Assembly (NCBI GenBank): GCA_964539745.1
Contig: CAZIJU010000006.1
Location: 11,209-75,208 of the forward strand
Length of the DNA stretch: 64,000 nucleotides
From: DSNY01 sp964539745
GTDB lineage: Bacteria; Pseudomonadota; Gammaproteobacteria; Burkholderiales; Burkholderiaceae_F
Direction of reading: 5' to 3'
The position numbers were made by a program, and so were the translations under genes. This document shows positions 52,346-61,462 of this stretch, piece by piece (position 1 is the stretch's first letter; each line of letters opens with the position of its first letter). The notes beneath the pieces are model-generated. The model worked only from the letters and a program-made list of their open reading frames with translations, was not told the origin of the DNA and searched no databases.

Positions 52346-53478
52346 CACATCGCCTGCTCGAAGAAACGCTCGAAGTCCTCGCGCCCGCAGGGACGCGGGT
52401 TCGTCCGGTGGCAGGTGTCGCGCACGGCGACCTCGGCGAGGCGCGGGGTCGCCTCGCGCTGGACGCCGTAGGCGGAGAGTCCCGTGCCGATGCCGATCTC
52501 GGCCTTCAGCCGCGCCAGCCACGGAACGAACGCCTCGGCAGAACCGGCGCCGACCACGCGCGCCAGTTCGGCGAACTTCGCGGGGGCGGCTTCGAGGTTG
52601 AACCGCATCACCGGCTCGATCATCAGCGCATTGGCGAGCCCGTGGTGCAGGTCGCAGACGGCGCCGAGCGCGTGCGCGCACGAGTGCACGGCGCCGAGGT
52701 CTTTCTGGAAGGCGATCGCGCCCATCATCGACGCCATCATCATGTCGCTTCTGGCCTGCAGATTGTTCGGCTCGCGCACCGCCCGCGCCAGCGCACGCGC
52801 GGCGATGCGCGCGCCTTCGAGCGCGATGCCGTCGCACAGCGGGTGATACGCGGGCGAAAGATACGACTCGACGTTGTGCGTCAGCGCGTCCATGCCGGTG
52901 GCGGCCGTCACGTTCGGCGGCAGCGTCAGCGTCAGCTCCGGATCGGCGCAGACGACCTTGGCCAGCAGCTTCGGCGAGAAAATGACCCGCTTGACGTGCG
53001 TGTCGTCCTCGCTGACCACGCTCGAACGGCCGACCTCCGAGCCGGTGCCGCTCGCCGTCGGCACCGCGACGAAATAGGGCAGCTCGCCTGCGATCGGCCG
53101 CGCCTGCGGGTGATCCCACGCGTACTCCAGCACGTGGCCTTCGCGGGTCGCCAGCAGACCGACGATCTTGGCGACGTCGAGCGCGGCCCCGCCGCCGAAG
53201 CCGATCACGCAGTCGGCGCGGTGCAGGCGGAAGGCGTCCGCGCCGGCCATCGCCTGCGCGGCGGTCGGGTTGCCGGCCACCCCCGAATACACGCCGGCGT
53301 CCAACCCCGTGTCCAGGTGCGACATGAACTCCTTGAGCAGCGGCAGCTCGGCGAGCGACCGGTCGGTGACGATCAGCGGCCGCCGCAGGCCCTTGTCGCG
53401 CAGGTGAACGCCGACCAGCTTGCGCGCGCCGGGGCCGAAGTGGATCGTCGTTGGAAAAGAAAAGTGAGCGATGGTCAT
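52345..53478 (-). CDS. Iron-containing alcohol dehydrogenase
   Basis: 377 residues of the Fe-ADH family: NAD site FGGGAALDVAK (near 95), TASGTGSEV, and iron ligands in GMDALTHNVESYLS and SCAHALGAVCDLHHG. It oxidises an alcohol or reduces an aldehyde/semialdehyde. In this cluster an amino-alcohol or its gamma-glutamyl derivative is a natural guess. Directly coupled to the amidotransferase gene downstream. Confidence 0.92.
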   Translation of the reverse strand: MTIAHFSFPTTIHFGPGARKLVGVHLRDKGLRRPLIVTDRSLAELPLLKEFMSHLDTGLDAGVYSGVAGNPTAAQAMAGADAFRLHRADCVIGFGGGAALDVAKIVGLLATREGHVLEYAWDHPQARPIAGELPYFVAVPTASGTGSEVGRSSVVSEDDTHVKRVIFSPKLLAKVVCADPELTLTLPPNVTAATGMDALTHNVESYLSPAYHPLCDGIALEGARIAARALARAVREPNNLQARSDMMMASMMGAIAFQKDLGAVHSCAHALGAVCDLHHGLANALMIEPVMRFNLEAAPAKFAELARVVGAGSAEAFVPWLARLKAEIGIGTGLSAYGVQREATPRLAEVAVRDTCHRTNPRPCGREDFERFFEQAM

Positions 53479-53507
53479 GGGTTCCTGTCGGCGACGCGCG
53501 GCCGCAA

Positions 53508-55097
53508 TCAGTCGATGCGCACCCAGCGCAGTTCGAGCACGTCGTTCGGCCACTGCACGACATGCACGTTGGGCCGCATCACCCAGGTCAGCGTGCGGCG
53601 GTAAAGGGGAATCAGCGGCAGATCTTCGTGCATCAGCCGCAGCGCGTCGCCGACGAGCGCGCGGCGGCGCGCCAGATCGGGTTCGATGCGGATCGCATCG
53701 ATCAGCGCGTCGAGCTTCGGGTTCGAGTAGCGCCCGCCGTTGAACGCGCCGCTGCCCGCGCCGTCGTAGGTGCGCACGGTGTTCTGCAGCATCGCCCACG
53801 CGTCGGTGCCGGGTGACCAGCCGAACTCGAAGAAACTCGACGTCGCCTGCGTGAGCTTCGGAAAAAAGATCGCGCTGGGCGACGGCTGGAAGCTCACGCG
53901 GATGCCGACTTGCGCGAGCATCGACGCAATCGCCTGGCACACCGCCGCGCGGTACGTGACGTTGACGCAGTCGAGCGTGACGCCGAACCCCTCGCCGTAA
54001 CCGGCCTCCTTCAGCAGCGCGCGCGCCCGCGCCGGGTCGTACGGCAGGCGCGCCTCGACGTCCGGCGTGTACCCGTCGACGAGCTTCGACAGGTGCGAGC
54101 CGGTCGGCGTGCCCTGTCCGCGCAGCACCTTGCCCACGATCAGGTCGATGTCGATCGCGTGGTAGATCGCGCGCCGCACGCGCAGGTCCTTGAACGGGTT
54201 GGTGCCGCGTTTGGCCGGCGGCAGCTCGACGAACTGCGGCTCGGCGCGGTGCTGGTCGAAGCCGAGGTACTGCGTGCCGATGTCGGCGATCTCGGCGAAC
54301 TTCAGCGGGCGGTCGCGCGAGGCCTTCAGCCGCGCGATGTCCTGGAACGGCGGGTCGATCACGAAATCGACCTGCCCCGAAGCGAGCGCGGCGAGCCGGG
54401 TCGCGTCGGACTGGATCACCGAATAGACCGCCTCGGTCACGTTGCCGATGTCTTTCGCGCCGCGGCCCCACCAGCCTGGATAGGCCACCAGCACGAGCCG
54501 CTGGTCGGGCTCGTAACGCTTCAGCATGAACGGCCCGGTGCCGTTGGCGTTGCGCACGGCGTACGTTTCCTGCTTGGCGTTGTAGTCCTGTGGAACGAGC
54601 ACACCGTGCTTTTCGGCCCACGGCCGGCTCATCATCGCCACCAGCCACATCTTCTCCGGCAGCACGGCGTCGGGCGCGGCGAGCAGCACGTCGATCGTCA
54701 GCGCATCCACTTTGCGCACGGCCGTGACACCGCGCAACTGGTTGGCGCGCTGGGAGGTTTTCGCCAGTGCGCGCTCGATCGAAAACACCGCATCGTCCGC
54801 GGTGAACGGCGCGCCGTCGTGGAACTTCACGTTCGGCCGCAGCCTGAAGCGCCAGCGCCGCGCGCCGTCGAGCGGCTCCCACGCGAGCGCGAGCGAAGGC
54901 TCGAGCCTGAACTCCCGGTCGCGGTTGACCAGTCCTTCGTAGATCTGCGTCACGACGCGCGACTGATACAGCAGCGCGAGCGAATGCGGATCGAGCGAAT
55001 TCGGATCGAACGCGCTGGCGAAGCGCAGCGTCTTCGCCTGGGCCGCGCCGGCGCAGACGAGCAGCGCGGTCGAGACGAAGATCAGGAAGCGCTTCAT
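53508..55097 (-). CDS. Peptide/nickel-type ABC transporter substrate-binding protein
   Basis: 529 residues with a signal peptide (MKRFLIFVSTALLVCAGAAQA) and the SBP family 5 pattern (NSLDPHSLALLYQSRVVTQI, PNVKFHDGAPFTADDAVFSI, NGTGPFMLKRYEPDQRLVL). It should bind a peptide-like or amide compound for import; the permease and ATPase are not encoded next to it. It lies upstream of the alcohol dehydrogenase (29 bases), in the same direction. Confidence 0.92.
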   Translation of the reverse strand: MKRFLIFVSTALLVCAGAAQAKTLRFASAFDPNSLDPHSLALLYQSRVVTQIYEGLVNRDREFRLEPSLALAWEPLDGARRWRFRLRPNVKFHDGAPFTADDAVFSIERALAKTSQRANQLRGVTAVRKVDALTIDVLLAAPDAVLPEKMWLVAMMSRPWAEKHGVLVPQDYNAKQETYAVRNANGTGPFMLKRYEPDQRLVLVAYPGWWGRGAKDIGNVTEAVYSVIQSDATRLAALASGQVDFVIDPPFQDIARLKASRDRPLKFAEIADIGTQYLGFDQHRAEPQFVELPPAKRGTNPFKDLRVRRAIYHAIDIDLIVGKVLRGQGTPTGSHLSKLVDGYTPDVEARLPYDPARARALLKEAGYGEGFGVTLDCVNVTYRAAVCQAIASMLAQVGIRVSFQPSPSAIFFPKLTQATSSFFEFGWSPGTDAWAMLQNTVRTYDGAGSGAFNGGRYSNPKLDALIDAIRIEPDLARRRALVGDALRLMHEDLPLIPLYRRTLTWVMRPNVHVVQWPNDVLELRWVRID

Positions 55098-55427
55098 CGG
55101 CGGAATTCTCGCGTGCCAGCGGCAAAGCATAAAGGCCCACGGGCTGCCGGCCGGCGGTTGCGGACCGCGCGAACGATCGGCCCTTTCGGCCGACCGCGAC
55201 CCGGGGCGCTGCGGCGGCGCGCGGCGGGCCGGCACGGCCAAGGCGATCGCCTCCGCGATCGGGCGGTGCCGGATGCGCGATGCGCCGCCCGCGAGCGGCG
55301 GGTCAAGCCGCCTGCCGTGGTCCTGGCCACGATCGCCGGCCGCGCCGCGGACACGCACCGTCCGATCGACGCGACGCCGCCGCCATCGCGGGCGCCGGCT
55401 GCGGTGCGGCCTCGCGCCGGGTAGCGT
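55098..55427. other. GC-rich gap of 330 bases, nothing recognised
   Basis: No gene with domains or a fitting ribosome site is seen on either strand. It should hold the promoter of the binding-protein gene on the minus strand, but no clear -35/-10 pair is visible. Confidence 0.4.
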
Positions 55428-55781
55428 TCATCGGTTCGACTCGTCGGCGGGCGCGTCGCCGCCTTCCGAATTCAGCACGCCGAAGCGCGCCGGAATGTCG
55501 GCGTAGAAGAGCTGAAGCTTTTCGGCGGCGACCAGGTCGAGCAACTTGCGCCGCTCCTCCGGCGTGACGATGAACTCGACCTCGACGATGCGGCTTCCGC
55601 CCAGCTCGAAGAAGCGGTCCTCGTGCAGCACGTGGTGCCGCCCGAATCCGGCCATCGCGTGAAACGCGCTGCCGCCGCGGATGCCGATCCCGTTCGCGGT
55701 GCGCAGCAGCCACTCCCACAGCAGTACGCCGTGCAGGCGCTGCGTCTCTGGCACGTACAGGCGCAGATACGAACCCTCCAT
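55428..55781 (-). CDS. DUF190 family protein
   Basis: 117 residues, with the PII-like DUF190 pattern: YLRLYVPETQRLHGVLLWEW, GIRGGSAFHAMAGFGRHHVL, and IVEVEFIVTPEERRKLLDLV. The fold is ferredoxin-like, trimeric; often found with CrcB fluoride channels or transporters, possibly as a nucleotide-sensing subunit. No crcB is near here. Starts at ATG 55781. Confidence 0.88.
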   Translation of the reverse strand: MEGSYLRLYVPETQRLHGVLLWEWLLRTANGIGIRGGSAFHAMAGFGRHHVLHEDRFFELGGSRIVEVEFIVTPEERRKLLDLVAAEKLQLFYADIPARFGVLNSEGGDAPADESNR

Positions 55782-55866
55782 TGCAACCTCCTCATTCGCA
55801 CCGCCGCGGTCGGCCTTCGCGGCAAGGCCCGCGCGCCAACCGCGGCGCCGAGCGCGACGACGCGCT

Positions 55867-56301
55867 TCACTTCAGCGCGAGCACGGCGCCGCCGATGCCG
55901 ATCGCCGCGTGGCCGGAGCACTCGTGCGGCGCCGGTCGCTCGCCGGGCGGCGCGAAAGCGAACAGGGCGACCGGCGCGACGCTGCGCTTGTCGACGGGCG
56001 CGACCTTGGACGCATCGCCGACCTTCAGCGCGCGGAAATGGCAAACCCAGAAGGCGCCGGCGGCAAGCCCCGACAGCACGAGAAAAAGCCGGCTCTTCGA
56101 CGGCAGCGCCAACGGATTGTCCCACTTGCCGGTGGCCACGACGGAAGCCGCCAGCACTACCAGGATCACCGCCGTGCGCACCAGCGTGGCGGGATCGGAG
56201 TCGATGCGTTCCAGGCCAATCTTGGCGAAGATCGCCGTGAGCGCAGCGAAGACGGCCGACAGCGCGGCCCAGACAAACCAGTTCGTCGCGGTGTTCGTCA
56301 T
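55867..56301 (-). CDS. Small EamA/DMT-type membrane protein, C-terminus degraded
   Basis: 144 residues. The first about 105 match half-size EamA proteins (WAALSAVFAALTAIFAKIGL, LVRTAVILVVLAASVVA, SGLAAGAFWVCHFRALKVG, KVAPVDK). The end, where a last hydrophobic helix and a GERL-type loop are expected, instead reads SVAPVALFAFAPPGERPAP and HECSGHAAIGIGGAVLALK, with Pro and polar residues. Probably a decaying copy or a stretch with base errors. Located between the DUF190 gene and the GS-like gene. Confidence 0.7.
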   Translation of the reverse strand: MTNTATNWFVWAALSAVFAALTAIFAKIGLERIDSDPATLVRTAVILVVLAASVVATGKWDNPLALPSKSRLFLVLSGLAAGAFWVCHFRALKVGDASKVAPVDKRSVAPVALFAFAPPGERPAPHECSGHAAIGIGGAVLALK

Positions 56302-56371
56302 CGCGTTTGCTCGGCGGCGGCGACGCAAGCCGCGGCCATGCAGTGGTAAGGGGCCGCGTCGCCGCGAGGCG

Positions 56372-57748
56372 TCAGATGATCTCGAAGTATCGCTTCAACT
56401 CCCAGTCGGTCACCGCGTCCTGCCACTGCCGCCACTCCCATTCGCGCGTGGCCGCGAAGTGATCGACGAAATCGTCGCCGAGCCAGTCGCGCGCGACTTC
56501 CGAACGCCTGAAGATCTCCGTCGTCGCGGCAAGCGAACGCGGCGCGCGCGGGATGTTCTCGGCGCCCACGTTGGTGCCGGTGATCGGCGGCGCGGTGAGC
56601 TTCAGCCCCCGCTCCACGCCGTGCATCCCAGCCGCCACCAGCGCGGCGACCGCCAGATACGAATTGATGTCCGCACCGGGGCAGCGCGTCTCCAGCCGCG
56701 TGCTCTTGGGTGAGCCGGAGATCACGCGGAAGCTCGCGGTTCGGTTGTCGATGCCCCAGGTGGGCTTCACCGGCGCCCAGAAGCCGTCGACCAGCCGCTT
56801 GTAGCTGTTGATCGTCGGCCAGAACATCGGCGCGAATTCCAGCGCGACGGCGAGCTGCCCGGCGAGATAGCTTTCGAAGAGCTTGCTCATGCCGTGCCGG
56901 CCCTTCGGGTCGTGGAACAGATTCTTTTTGCCGTCCGACAGCGACTGGTGCAGGTGGCCGCTGCAGCCGGGGTAGTGCTGGCTCCACTTGGCCATGAAGC
57001 TGGGCATGATGCCGAAGCGCGCGCTGATCTCCTTCGCGCCGGCCTTGAACAGCGCGCCGCGGTCGGCGGCTTCCAGCGCCTCCGAAAACTGGATCGCCGC
57101 TTCGTACACGCCGGGGCCGGTCTCGGTGTGCAGCCCCTCGATCGGCACGCGGAAGGCGAGCAGCTCGTCGAGCAGCGCGTTGAAGTACTCGCGGTTTTCG
57201 TTGGCGCGCAGCAGCGAGTAACCGAACATGCCCGGCGTCAGCGGTGTCGGGTCCACGCCCTTCTTCGCCGCCCAGCTGTGCGGCGTCTCGCGGAAGTTGA
57301 ACCATTCGAACTCCAGCCCGCACATCGGCGCGAAGCCGAGCTTTTCGGCGCGCTTGAGCACCCGCTTCAGGGTCTGACGCGGGCACAGCGGATGCGCACT
57401 GCCGTCGGCCTTGACGAACTCGCCGAGAAAGAAAGGCACGTTGCCGTCCCAAGGGACCTGGCGAAACGTGGCGAGATCCAGTCGAACCTGCGCATCGGGA
57501 AAGCCGTGGTGCCAGCCGGTGAGCTTGGTGTTGTCGTAGCACGCGTCCATCATGTCCCAGCCGAACACGACGTCGCAGAATCCGAAGCCGCCTTCGACGG
57601 CGGACTCGAATTTGTCCTTGTGCAGGTACTTGCCGCGCAGTACGCCGTCGATGTCGCTGACCGCCACCTTGACTTTGGCCAGCGGCGAGCGCGCGACCGC
57701 TTCCAGCGCACGCCGATCGGCCGAGGTTGCGGCTTTTCTCGTGGCCAT
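56372..57748 (-). CDS. Glutamine synthetase-like gamma-glutamyl-amine ligase
   Basis: 458 residues of the GS I superfamily: CGLEFEWFNF (metal Glu), ETGPGVYEAAIQFSEAL, metal/ATP loop PGCSGHLHQSLSDGKKNLF, NRTASFRV and ETRCPGADINSYLA. The catalytic loops differ from housekeeping GlnA (GPGVYE rather than GPGQYE; CSGHLHQSL rather than GSGxHxHxSL), which suggests ligation of glutamate to an amine, as in PuuA or IpuC. Good ribosome site (GAGGAGAC) before the ATG at 57748; a longer frame is unlikely. First gene of the leftward cluster. Confidence 0.85.
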   Translation of the reverse strand: MATRKAATSADRRALEAVARSPLAKVKVAVSDIDGVLRGKYLHKDKFESAVEGGFGFCDVVFGWDMMDACYDNTKLTGWHHGFPDAQVRLDLATFRQVPWDGNVPFFLGEFVKADGSAHPLCPRQTLKRVLKRAEKLGFAPMCGLEFEWFNFRETPHSWAAKKGVDPTPLTPGMFGYSLLRANENREYFNALLDELLAFRVPIEGLHTETGPGVYEAAIQFSEALEAADRGALFKAGAKEISARFGIMPSFMAKWSQHYPGCSGHLHQSLSDGKKNLFHDPKGRHGMSKLFESYLAGQLAVALEFAPMFWPTINSYKRLVDGFWAPVKPTWGIDNRTASFRVISGSPKSTRLETRCPGADINSYLAVAALVAAGMHGVERGLKLTAPPITGTNVGAENIPRAPRSLAATTEIFRRSEVARDWLGDDFVDHFAATREWEWRQWQDAVTDWELKRYFEII

Positions 57749-57955
57749 GCCTTTGTCTCCTCTGTCGTTTTTCATGTGTCGTCCGGGGCGGGCCGCCGGG
57801 TCGCCGGACCGCAACCCGCCGATGGCGGCTGCGCCGCCGCTCGGCCCGGCGCGGACCCGCCGGCGAGTCTGCAACAGGTCGCTTCCGATGTCCAAGCGAC
57901 GGGCGCGGAGGCGACGGACGGCTTGAATCTTGCCCCGATCTCCCCCATTTCCGCG

Positions 57956-57985
57956 TTCGGACTCGTCGGGGACCGCCCATATAAT
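57956..57985 (+). promoter_or_regulatory. Promoter of fmdB
   Basis: A perfect TATAAT at 57980-57985 with a weak TTCGGA 18 bases upstream (57956-57961). Transcription would start near 57992, giving a short leader to the fmdB ATG at 58015. Confidence 0.65.
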
Positions 57986-58014
57986 TCGATCAGTGACACA
58001 TCGGAGTAGGACCC

Positions 58015-58314
58015 ATGCCGATCTACGCCTACAAGTGTTCGTCCTGCGGGCACTCGCAGGACGTGCTACAGAAGATCTCCGACGCGCCGCTGACGGTGTG
58101 CACCGCCTGCGGCGCCGCGACTTTCGTCAAGCAGTTGACCGCCGCCGGCTTCCAGCTCAAGGGCAACGGCTGGTACGTCACGGACTTCAAGAATGGCCCG
58201 TCCGGCAAGAAGGACTCCGCCAACGGCGAAAAGAAGCCGGATGCCGCGACGACCGACAGCGCGCAGGCTGCGCAGCCCGCGTGCGGTAGCGGTGCCTGTC
58301 CAGCCTGCTCGTAG
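58015..58314 (+). CDS. FmdB-family zinc-ribbon protein
   Basis: 99 residues. The N-terminal zinc ribbon PIYAYKCSSCGHSQDVLQK...VCTACGAATF gives two CxxC pairs (Cys8/Cys11 and Cys29/Cys32). A lysine-rich middle and a C-terminal ACGSGACPACS add more Cys. These small proteins are widespread before DUF502/aspS in betaproteobacteria; function unknown. Preceded by GGAGTAGG and a clear promoter; followed by a terminator. Confidence 0.93.
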   Translation: MPIYAYKCSSCGHSQDVLQKISDAPLTVCTACGAATFVKQLTAAGFQLKGNGWYVTDFKNGPSGKKDSANGEKKPDAATTDSAQAAQPACGSGACPACS

Positions 58315-58337
58315 GCCGCGCCGCGACCCGCAAAGCG

Positions 58338-58367
58338 AAAAGCCGCGGTGAGCGCCGCGGCTTTTTT
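58338..58367 (+). terminator. Terminator between fmdB and DUF502 gene
   Basis: AAAGCCGCGG and CCGCGGCTTT pair around the six-base loop TGAGCG, followed by a T-run to 58367. It ends seven bases before the next ATG (58374), so the next gene either depends on readthrough or starts from an overlapping promoter. Confidence 0.88.
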
Positions 58368-58373
58368 GTTCCG

Positions 58374-59027
58374 ATGCTCAAACGCTACTTCATTACCGGA
58401 CTGCTGATCTGGCTGCCGCTCGCGGTCACTCTGTGGATCCTGGACATCATCCTGACCACGCTCGACCGGACGCTGCTGCTGCTGCCGGAGGCGTGGCGTC
58501 CGGAGCAGCTGCTCGGCGTGCACGTGCCGGGCTTCGGGCTGATCCTGTCGGTGCTCGTGATCTTCGTCACGGGCGTGCTGGCCGCGAACATCATCGGCGA
58601 GCGGCTGCTGCGCTGGTGGGAAGGGCTGCTCGCGCGCATCCCGATCGTGCGTTCGATCTACTCGAGCGTCAAGCAGGTCTCGGACACGATGCTCGCCTCG
58701 CAGGGCAATGCCTTCCGCAAGGCGGTACTGGTCGAGTTTCCGCAGCGAAACCAGTGGGCGATCGGACTCGTGGTCGGCGCGCCCGGTGCGGCGATCGACC
58801 GCCATCTGCAAGGCGAGGTGCTGACCGTGTTCGTTCCGACCGCGCCGAACCCGACCTCCGGTTACACGATCGTCGTGCCGCAGTCCGAGGTCAAGGAGCT
58901 CGACATCAGCGTCGACGAAGCGCTGAAGTTCATCATCTCGCTGGGGGTGGTGACGCCGGGCGGCGCGCGGCCGCATCGACCGGCGGCGCTGACCAGCGAG
59001 GATCGGCGCGTGCTGCCCGAACGATGA
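58374..59027 (+). CDS. DUF502 family inner membrane protein
   Basis: 217 residues: two N-terminal helices (FITGLLIWLPLAVTLWILDI; FGLILSVLVIFVTGVLAANI) then a soluble C-terminal domain with IPIVRSIYSSVKQVSDTML and PTSGYTIVVPQSEVKELDIS, the DUF502 signature. Function unknown. No clear ribosome site ahead of ATG 58374, which directly follows the terminator. Its place before aspS is conserved in relatives. Confidence 0.92.
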   Translation: MLKRYFITGLLIWLPLAVTLWILDIILTTLDRTLLLLPEAWRPEQLLGVHVPGFGLILSVLVIFVTGVLAANIIGERLLRWWEGLLARIPIVRSIYSSVKQVSDTMLASQGNAFRKAVLVEFPQRNQWAIGLVVGAPGAAIDRHLQGEVLTVFVPTAPNPTSGYTIVVPQSEVKELDISVDEALKFIISLGVVTPGGARPHRPAALTSEDRRVLPER

Positions 59028-59036
59028 GCGCGCGCG

Positions 59037-59408
59037 ATGATCGATCTCGGCGCGCTCCACCCGGACGAACTTTTGATGCTGCTCGCGGCCTTGGCCTGGC
59101 TGCTCGCCGTCGGCGGCGCGTTCGCGTTCTTCGTCACGCACGACGACGCGGCGCTGAAGCGCCGCGTGTGGCCGTGGGCCAACCTGCTGGCGGCCGCGAC
59201 GTTCGTCGCGCTTGCGCTGTGGGCGAGCGGACCGTCGCTCGAACTCGCGCCGCTGCTGCTCCTCGGTGTGGCGGGACTCGCCGCCTACGGCTACCGCACC
59301 GCGCAGTTCTGCGGCCGCTGCGGGGCGACCGTGCTCAACGCCAATCCGATCGCGCGCGAGCGCTTCTGCACGCGGTGTGCGGCGCGACTGCCTTCGGACG
59401 CGGGTTGA
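59037..59408 (+). CDS. Small membrane protein with C-terminal zinc ribbon
   Basis: 123 residues, three predicted helices (LLMLLAALAWLLAVGGAFAF; ANLLAAATFVALALWASG; LAPLLLLGVAGLAAYGY) and two CxxC pairs at the end (QFCGRCGATVL and RFCTRCAARL), a likely zinc ribbon on the cytoplasmic face. Family not recognised. Starts nine bases after the DUF502 stop, same operon. Confidence 0.7.
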   Translation: MIDLGALHPDELLMLLAALAWLLAVGGAFAFFVTHDDAALKRRVWPWANLLAAATFVALALWASGPSLELAPLLLLGVAGLAAYGYRTAQFCGRCGATVLNANPIARERFCTRCAARLPSDAG

Positions 59409-59626
59409 GACGGCCGATGAACCCCTTTAAGCTCCACCCCGTGACGACGCAGCCGAATCCCGCTTCGACCCGCGCGCCGCGCGCGAAGGGTTTCGCCGCG
59501 CCCGACGCGGCGCCAAGCCACGACCGAAACCGCTAGGGTCGGACGCCGCACGTCCGGCCCGCCCCACCCGCAGCCGCGCGCCTGCCCCGCATCCGCGCCC
59601 GTTCAGACCGATTCCCTGGAGTGTTC

Positions 59627-61441
59627 ATGCGTACCGAATATGCCGGCCTGGTGGACAGCAAGTTCATCGGCCAAACCGTCACCCTGTTCGGCTGGGTGCA
59701 TCGCCGCCGGGACCACGGCGGCGTGATCTTCATCGACCTGCGCGACCGCGAGGGGATCGTCCAGGTCGTCTGCAATCCCGACCGCGCCGACGTGTTCGCG
59801 CAGGCCGAGCGGATCCGCAACGAATACTGCGTGCAGGTCGTCGGCGAGGTGCGGCGTCGGCCCGAGGGGACGGTCAACCCGAACCTCGTCTCGGGCGAGA
59901 TCGAGGTGGTCTGCCGGCAACTGACGATCCTGAACCCGTCGGTTCCGATCCCTTTTCAGCTCGACGACGACGACCTGTCCGAAAGCACGCGGCTTGCGCA
60001 CCGCGTGCTCGACCTGCGGCGCGCGCCGATGCAGAAGAACCTGCGATTGCGCCACCGCGTGACGATGGCGGTGCGCAGGTTCTTCGACGCGCACGGGTTC
60101 GTCGACATCGAAACGCCGATGCTCACCCGCAGCACGCCGGAGGGCGCACGCGACTACCTCGTGCCTTCGCGCGTGCACCCGGGGCACTTCTACGCGCTGC
60201 CGCAGTCGCCGCAGCTGTTCAAGCAGCTGCTGATGGTCGCCGGCTTCGACCGCTACTACCAGATCGTCAAATGCTTCCGCGACGAGGACCTCAGGGCCGA
60301 CCGCCAGCCCGAGTTCACGCAGATCGACGTCGAGACCTCGTTCCTGACCGAGCAGCAGATCCGCGACCTGATGGAGGAGATGATCCGCACCGTCTTCGAC
60401 GAAGTGCTCGGCGTGAAGCTGCCCAAGCCGTTCCCGGTGATGAGTTACGCCGACGCGATGCGGCTGTACGGTTCGGACAAGCCCGACCTGCGCGTCGACC
60501 TGCAGCTCACCGAACTCACCGACGTGATGCGCGACGTCGACTTCAAGGTGTTCAGGAGCGCGACGGAGCTCAAGGACGGACGCGTGGCGGCGCTGCGCGT
60601 TCCGGGCGGCGGCGAGATGCCGCGGTCGGAGATCGACGGCTACACCGAGTTCGTCAAGATCTACGGCGCCAAGGGGCTCGCCTACATCAAGGTCAACGAG
60701 CGCGCCAAGAGGCGCGACGGCCTGCAGAGCCCGATCGTCAAGAACCTGCACGACGCGGCGCTGGCCGAGATCCTCGCGCGCACGGGCGCGGCCGACGGCG
60801 ACCTGATCTTTTTCGGCGCCGACCGCGCGAAGATCGTCGCCGACAGCATGGGCGCGCTGCGGGTCAGGATCGGCCACAGCGAGTTCGGCCGCAAGCACCG
60901 GCTGTTCGCCGAAGGCTGGAAGCCGGTGTGGGTGATCGACTTTCCGATGTTCGAATTCGACGAGGACGAGCAGCGCTTCGTGGCCGCGCACCATCCGTTC
61001 ACCAGTCCCAAGGACGAGCACGTCGACTACCTCGAGACCGATCCGTCGAAGTGCCTGGCCAAGGCGTACGACATGGCGCTGAACGGCTGGGAGATCGGCG
61101 GCGGTTCGGTGCGGATCCACCGCGAGGACGTTCAGAGCAAGGTGTTCCGCGCGCTGAAGATCGGGCCGGAGGAGGCGCGCGCCAAGTTCGGTTTCCTGCT
61201 CGACGCGCTGCAGTACGGCGCGCCGCCGCACGGCGGAATCGCCTTCGGACTGGACCGCATCGTGACGATGATGGCCGGCGCCGAGTCGATCCGCGACGTG
61301 ATCGCCTTTCCGAAAACGCAGCGCGCACAGTGCCTGCTGACACAGGCGCCGAGCCCGGTCGACGAGCGGCAGTTGCGCGAACTGCACATCCGGTTGCGCG
61401 GGGAGCCGAAGGCGGCGGAGGGGAAAGCCGTATCGCCGTAG
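59627..61441 (+). CDS. aspS: Aspartyl-tRNA synthetase
   Basis: 604 residues, bacterial class. N-terminal OB anticodon domain (FGWVHRRRDHGGVIFIDLRD), motif 2 FRDEDLRADRQPEFTQ, a GAD insertion domain in the middle, and motif 3 GIAFGLDRIV. It charges tRNA-Asp. The ATG at 59627 has TGGAG upstream; a GTG two codons earlier is an alternative. Followed by nudB, as in other Burkholderiales. Confidence 0.97.
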   Translation: MRTEYAGLVDSKFIGQTVTLFGWVHRRRDHGGVIFIDLRDREGIVQVVCNPDRADVFAQAERIRNEYCVQVVGEVRRRPEGTVNPNLVSGEIEVVCRQLTILNPSVPIPFQLDDDDLSESTRLAHRVLDLRRAPMQKNLRLRHRVTMAVRRFFDAHGFVDIETPMLTRSTPEGARDYLVPSRVHPGHFYALPQSPQLFKQLLMVAGFDRYYQIVKCFRDEDLRADRQPEFTQIDVETSFLTEQQIRDLMEEMIRTVFDEVLGVKLPKPFPVMSYADAMRLYGSDKPDLRVDLQLTELTDVMRDVDFKVFRSATELKDGRVAALRVPGGGEMPRSEIDGYTEFVKIYGAKGLAYIKVNERAKRRDGLQSPIVKNLHDAALAEILARTGAADGDLIFFGADRAKIVADSMGALRVRIGHSEFGRKHRLFAEGWKPVWVIDFPMFEFDEDEQRFVAAHHPFTSPKDEHVDYLETDPSKCLAKAYDMALNGWEIGGGSVRIHREDVQSKVFRALKIGPEEARAKFGFLLDALQYGAPPHGGIAFGLDRIVTMMAGAESIRDVIAFPKTQRAQCLLTQAPSPVDERQLRELHIRLRGEPKAAEGKAVSP

Positions 61442-61462
61442 GCGTGCGGCGACGACGCTCCG

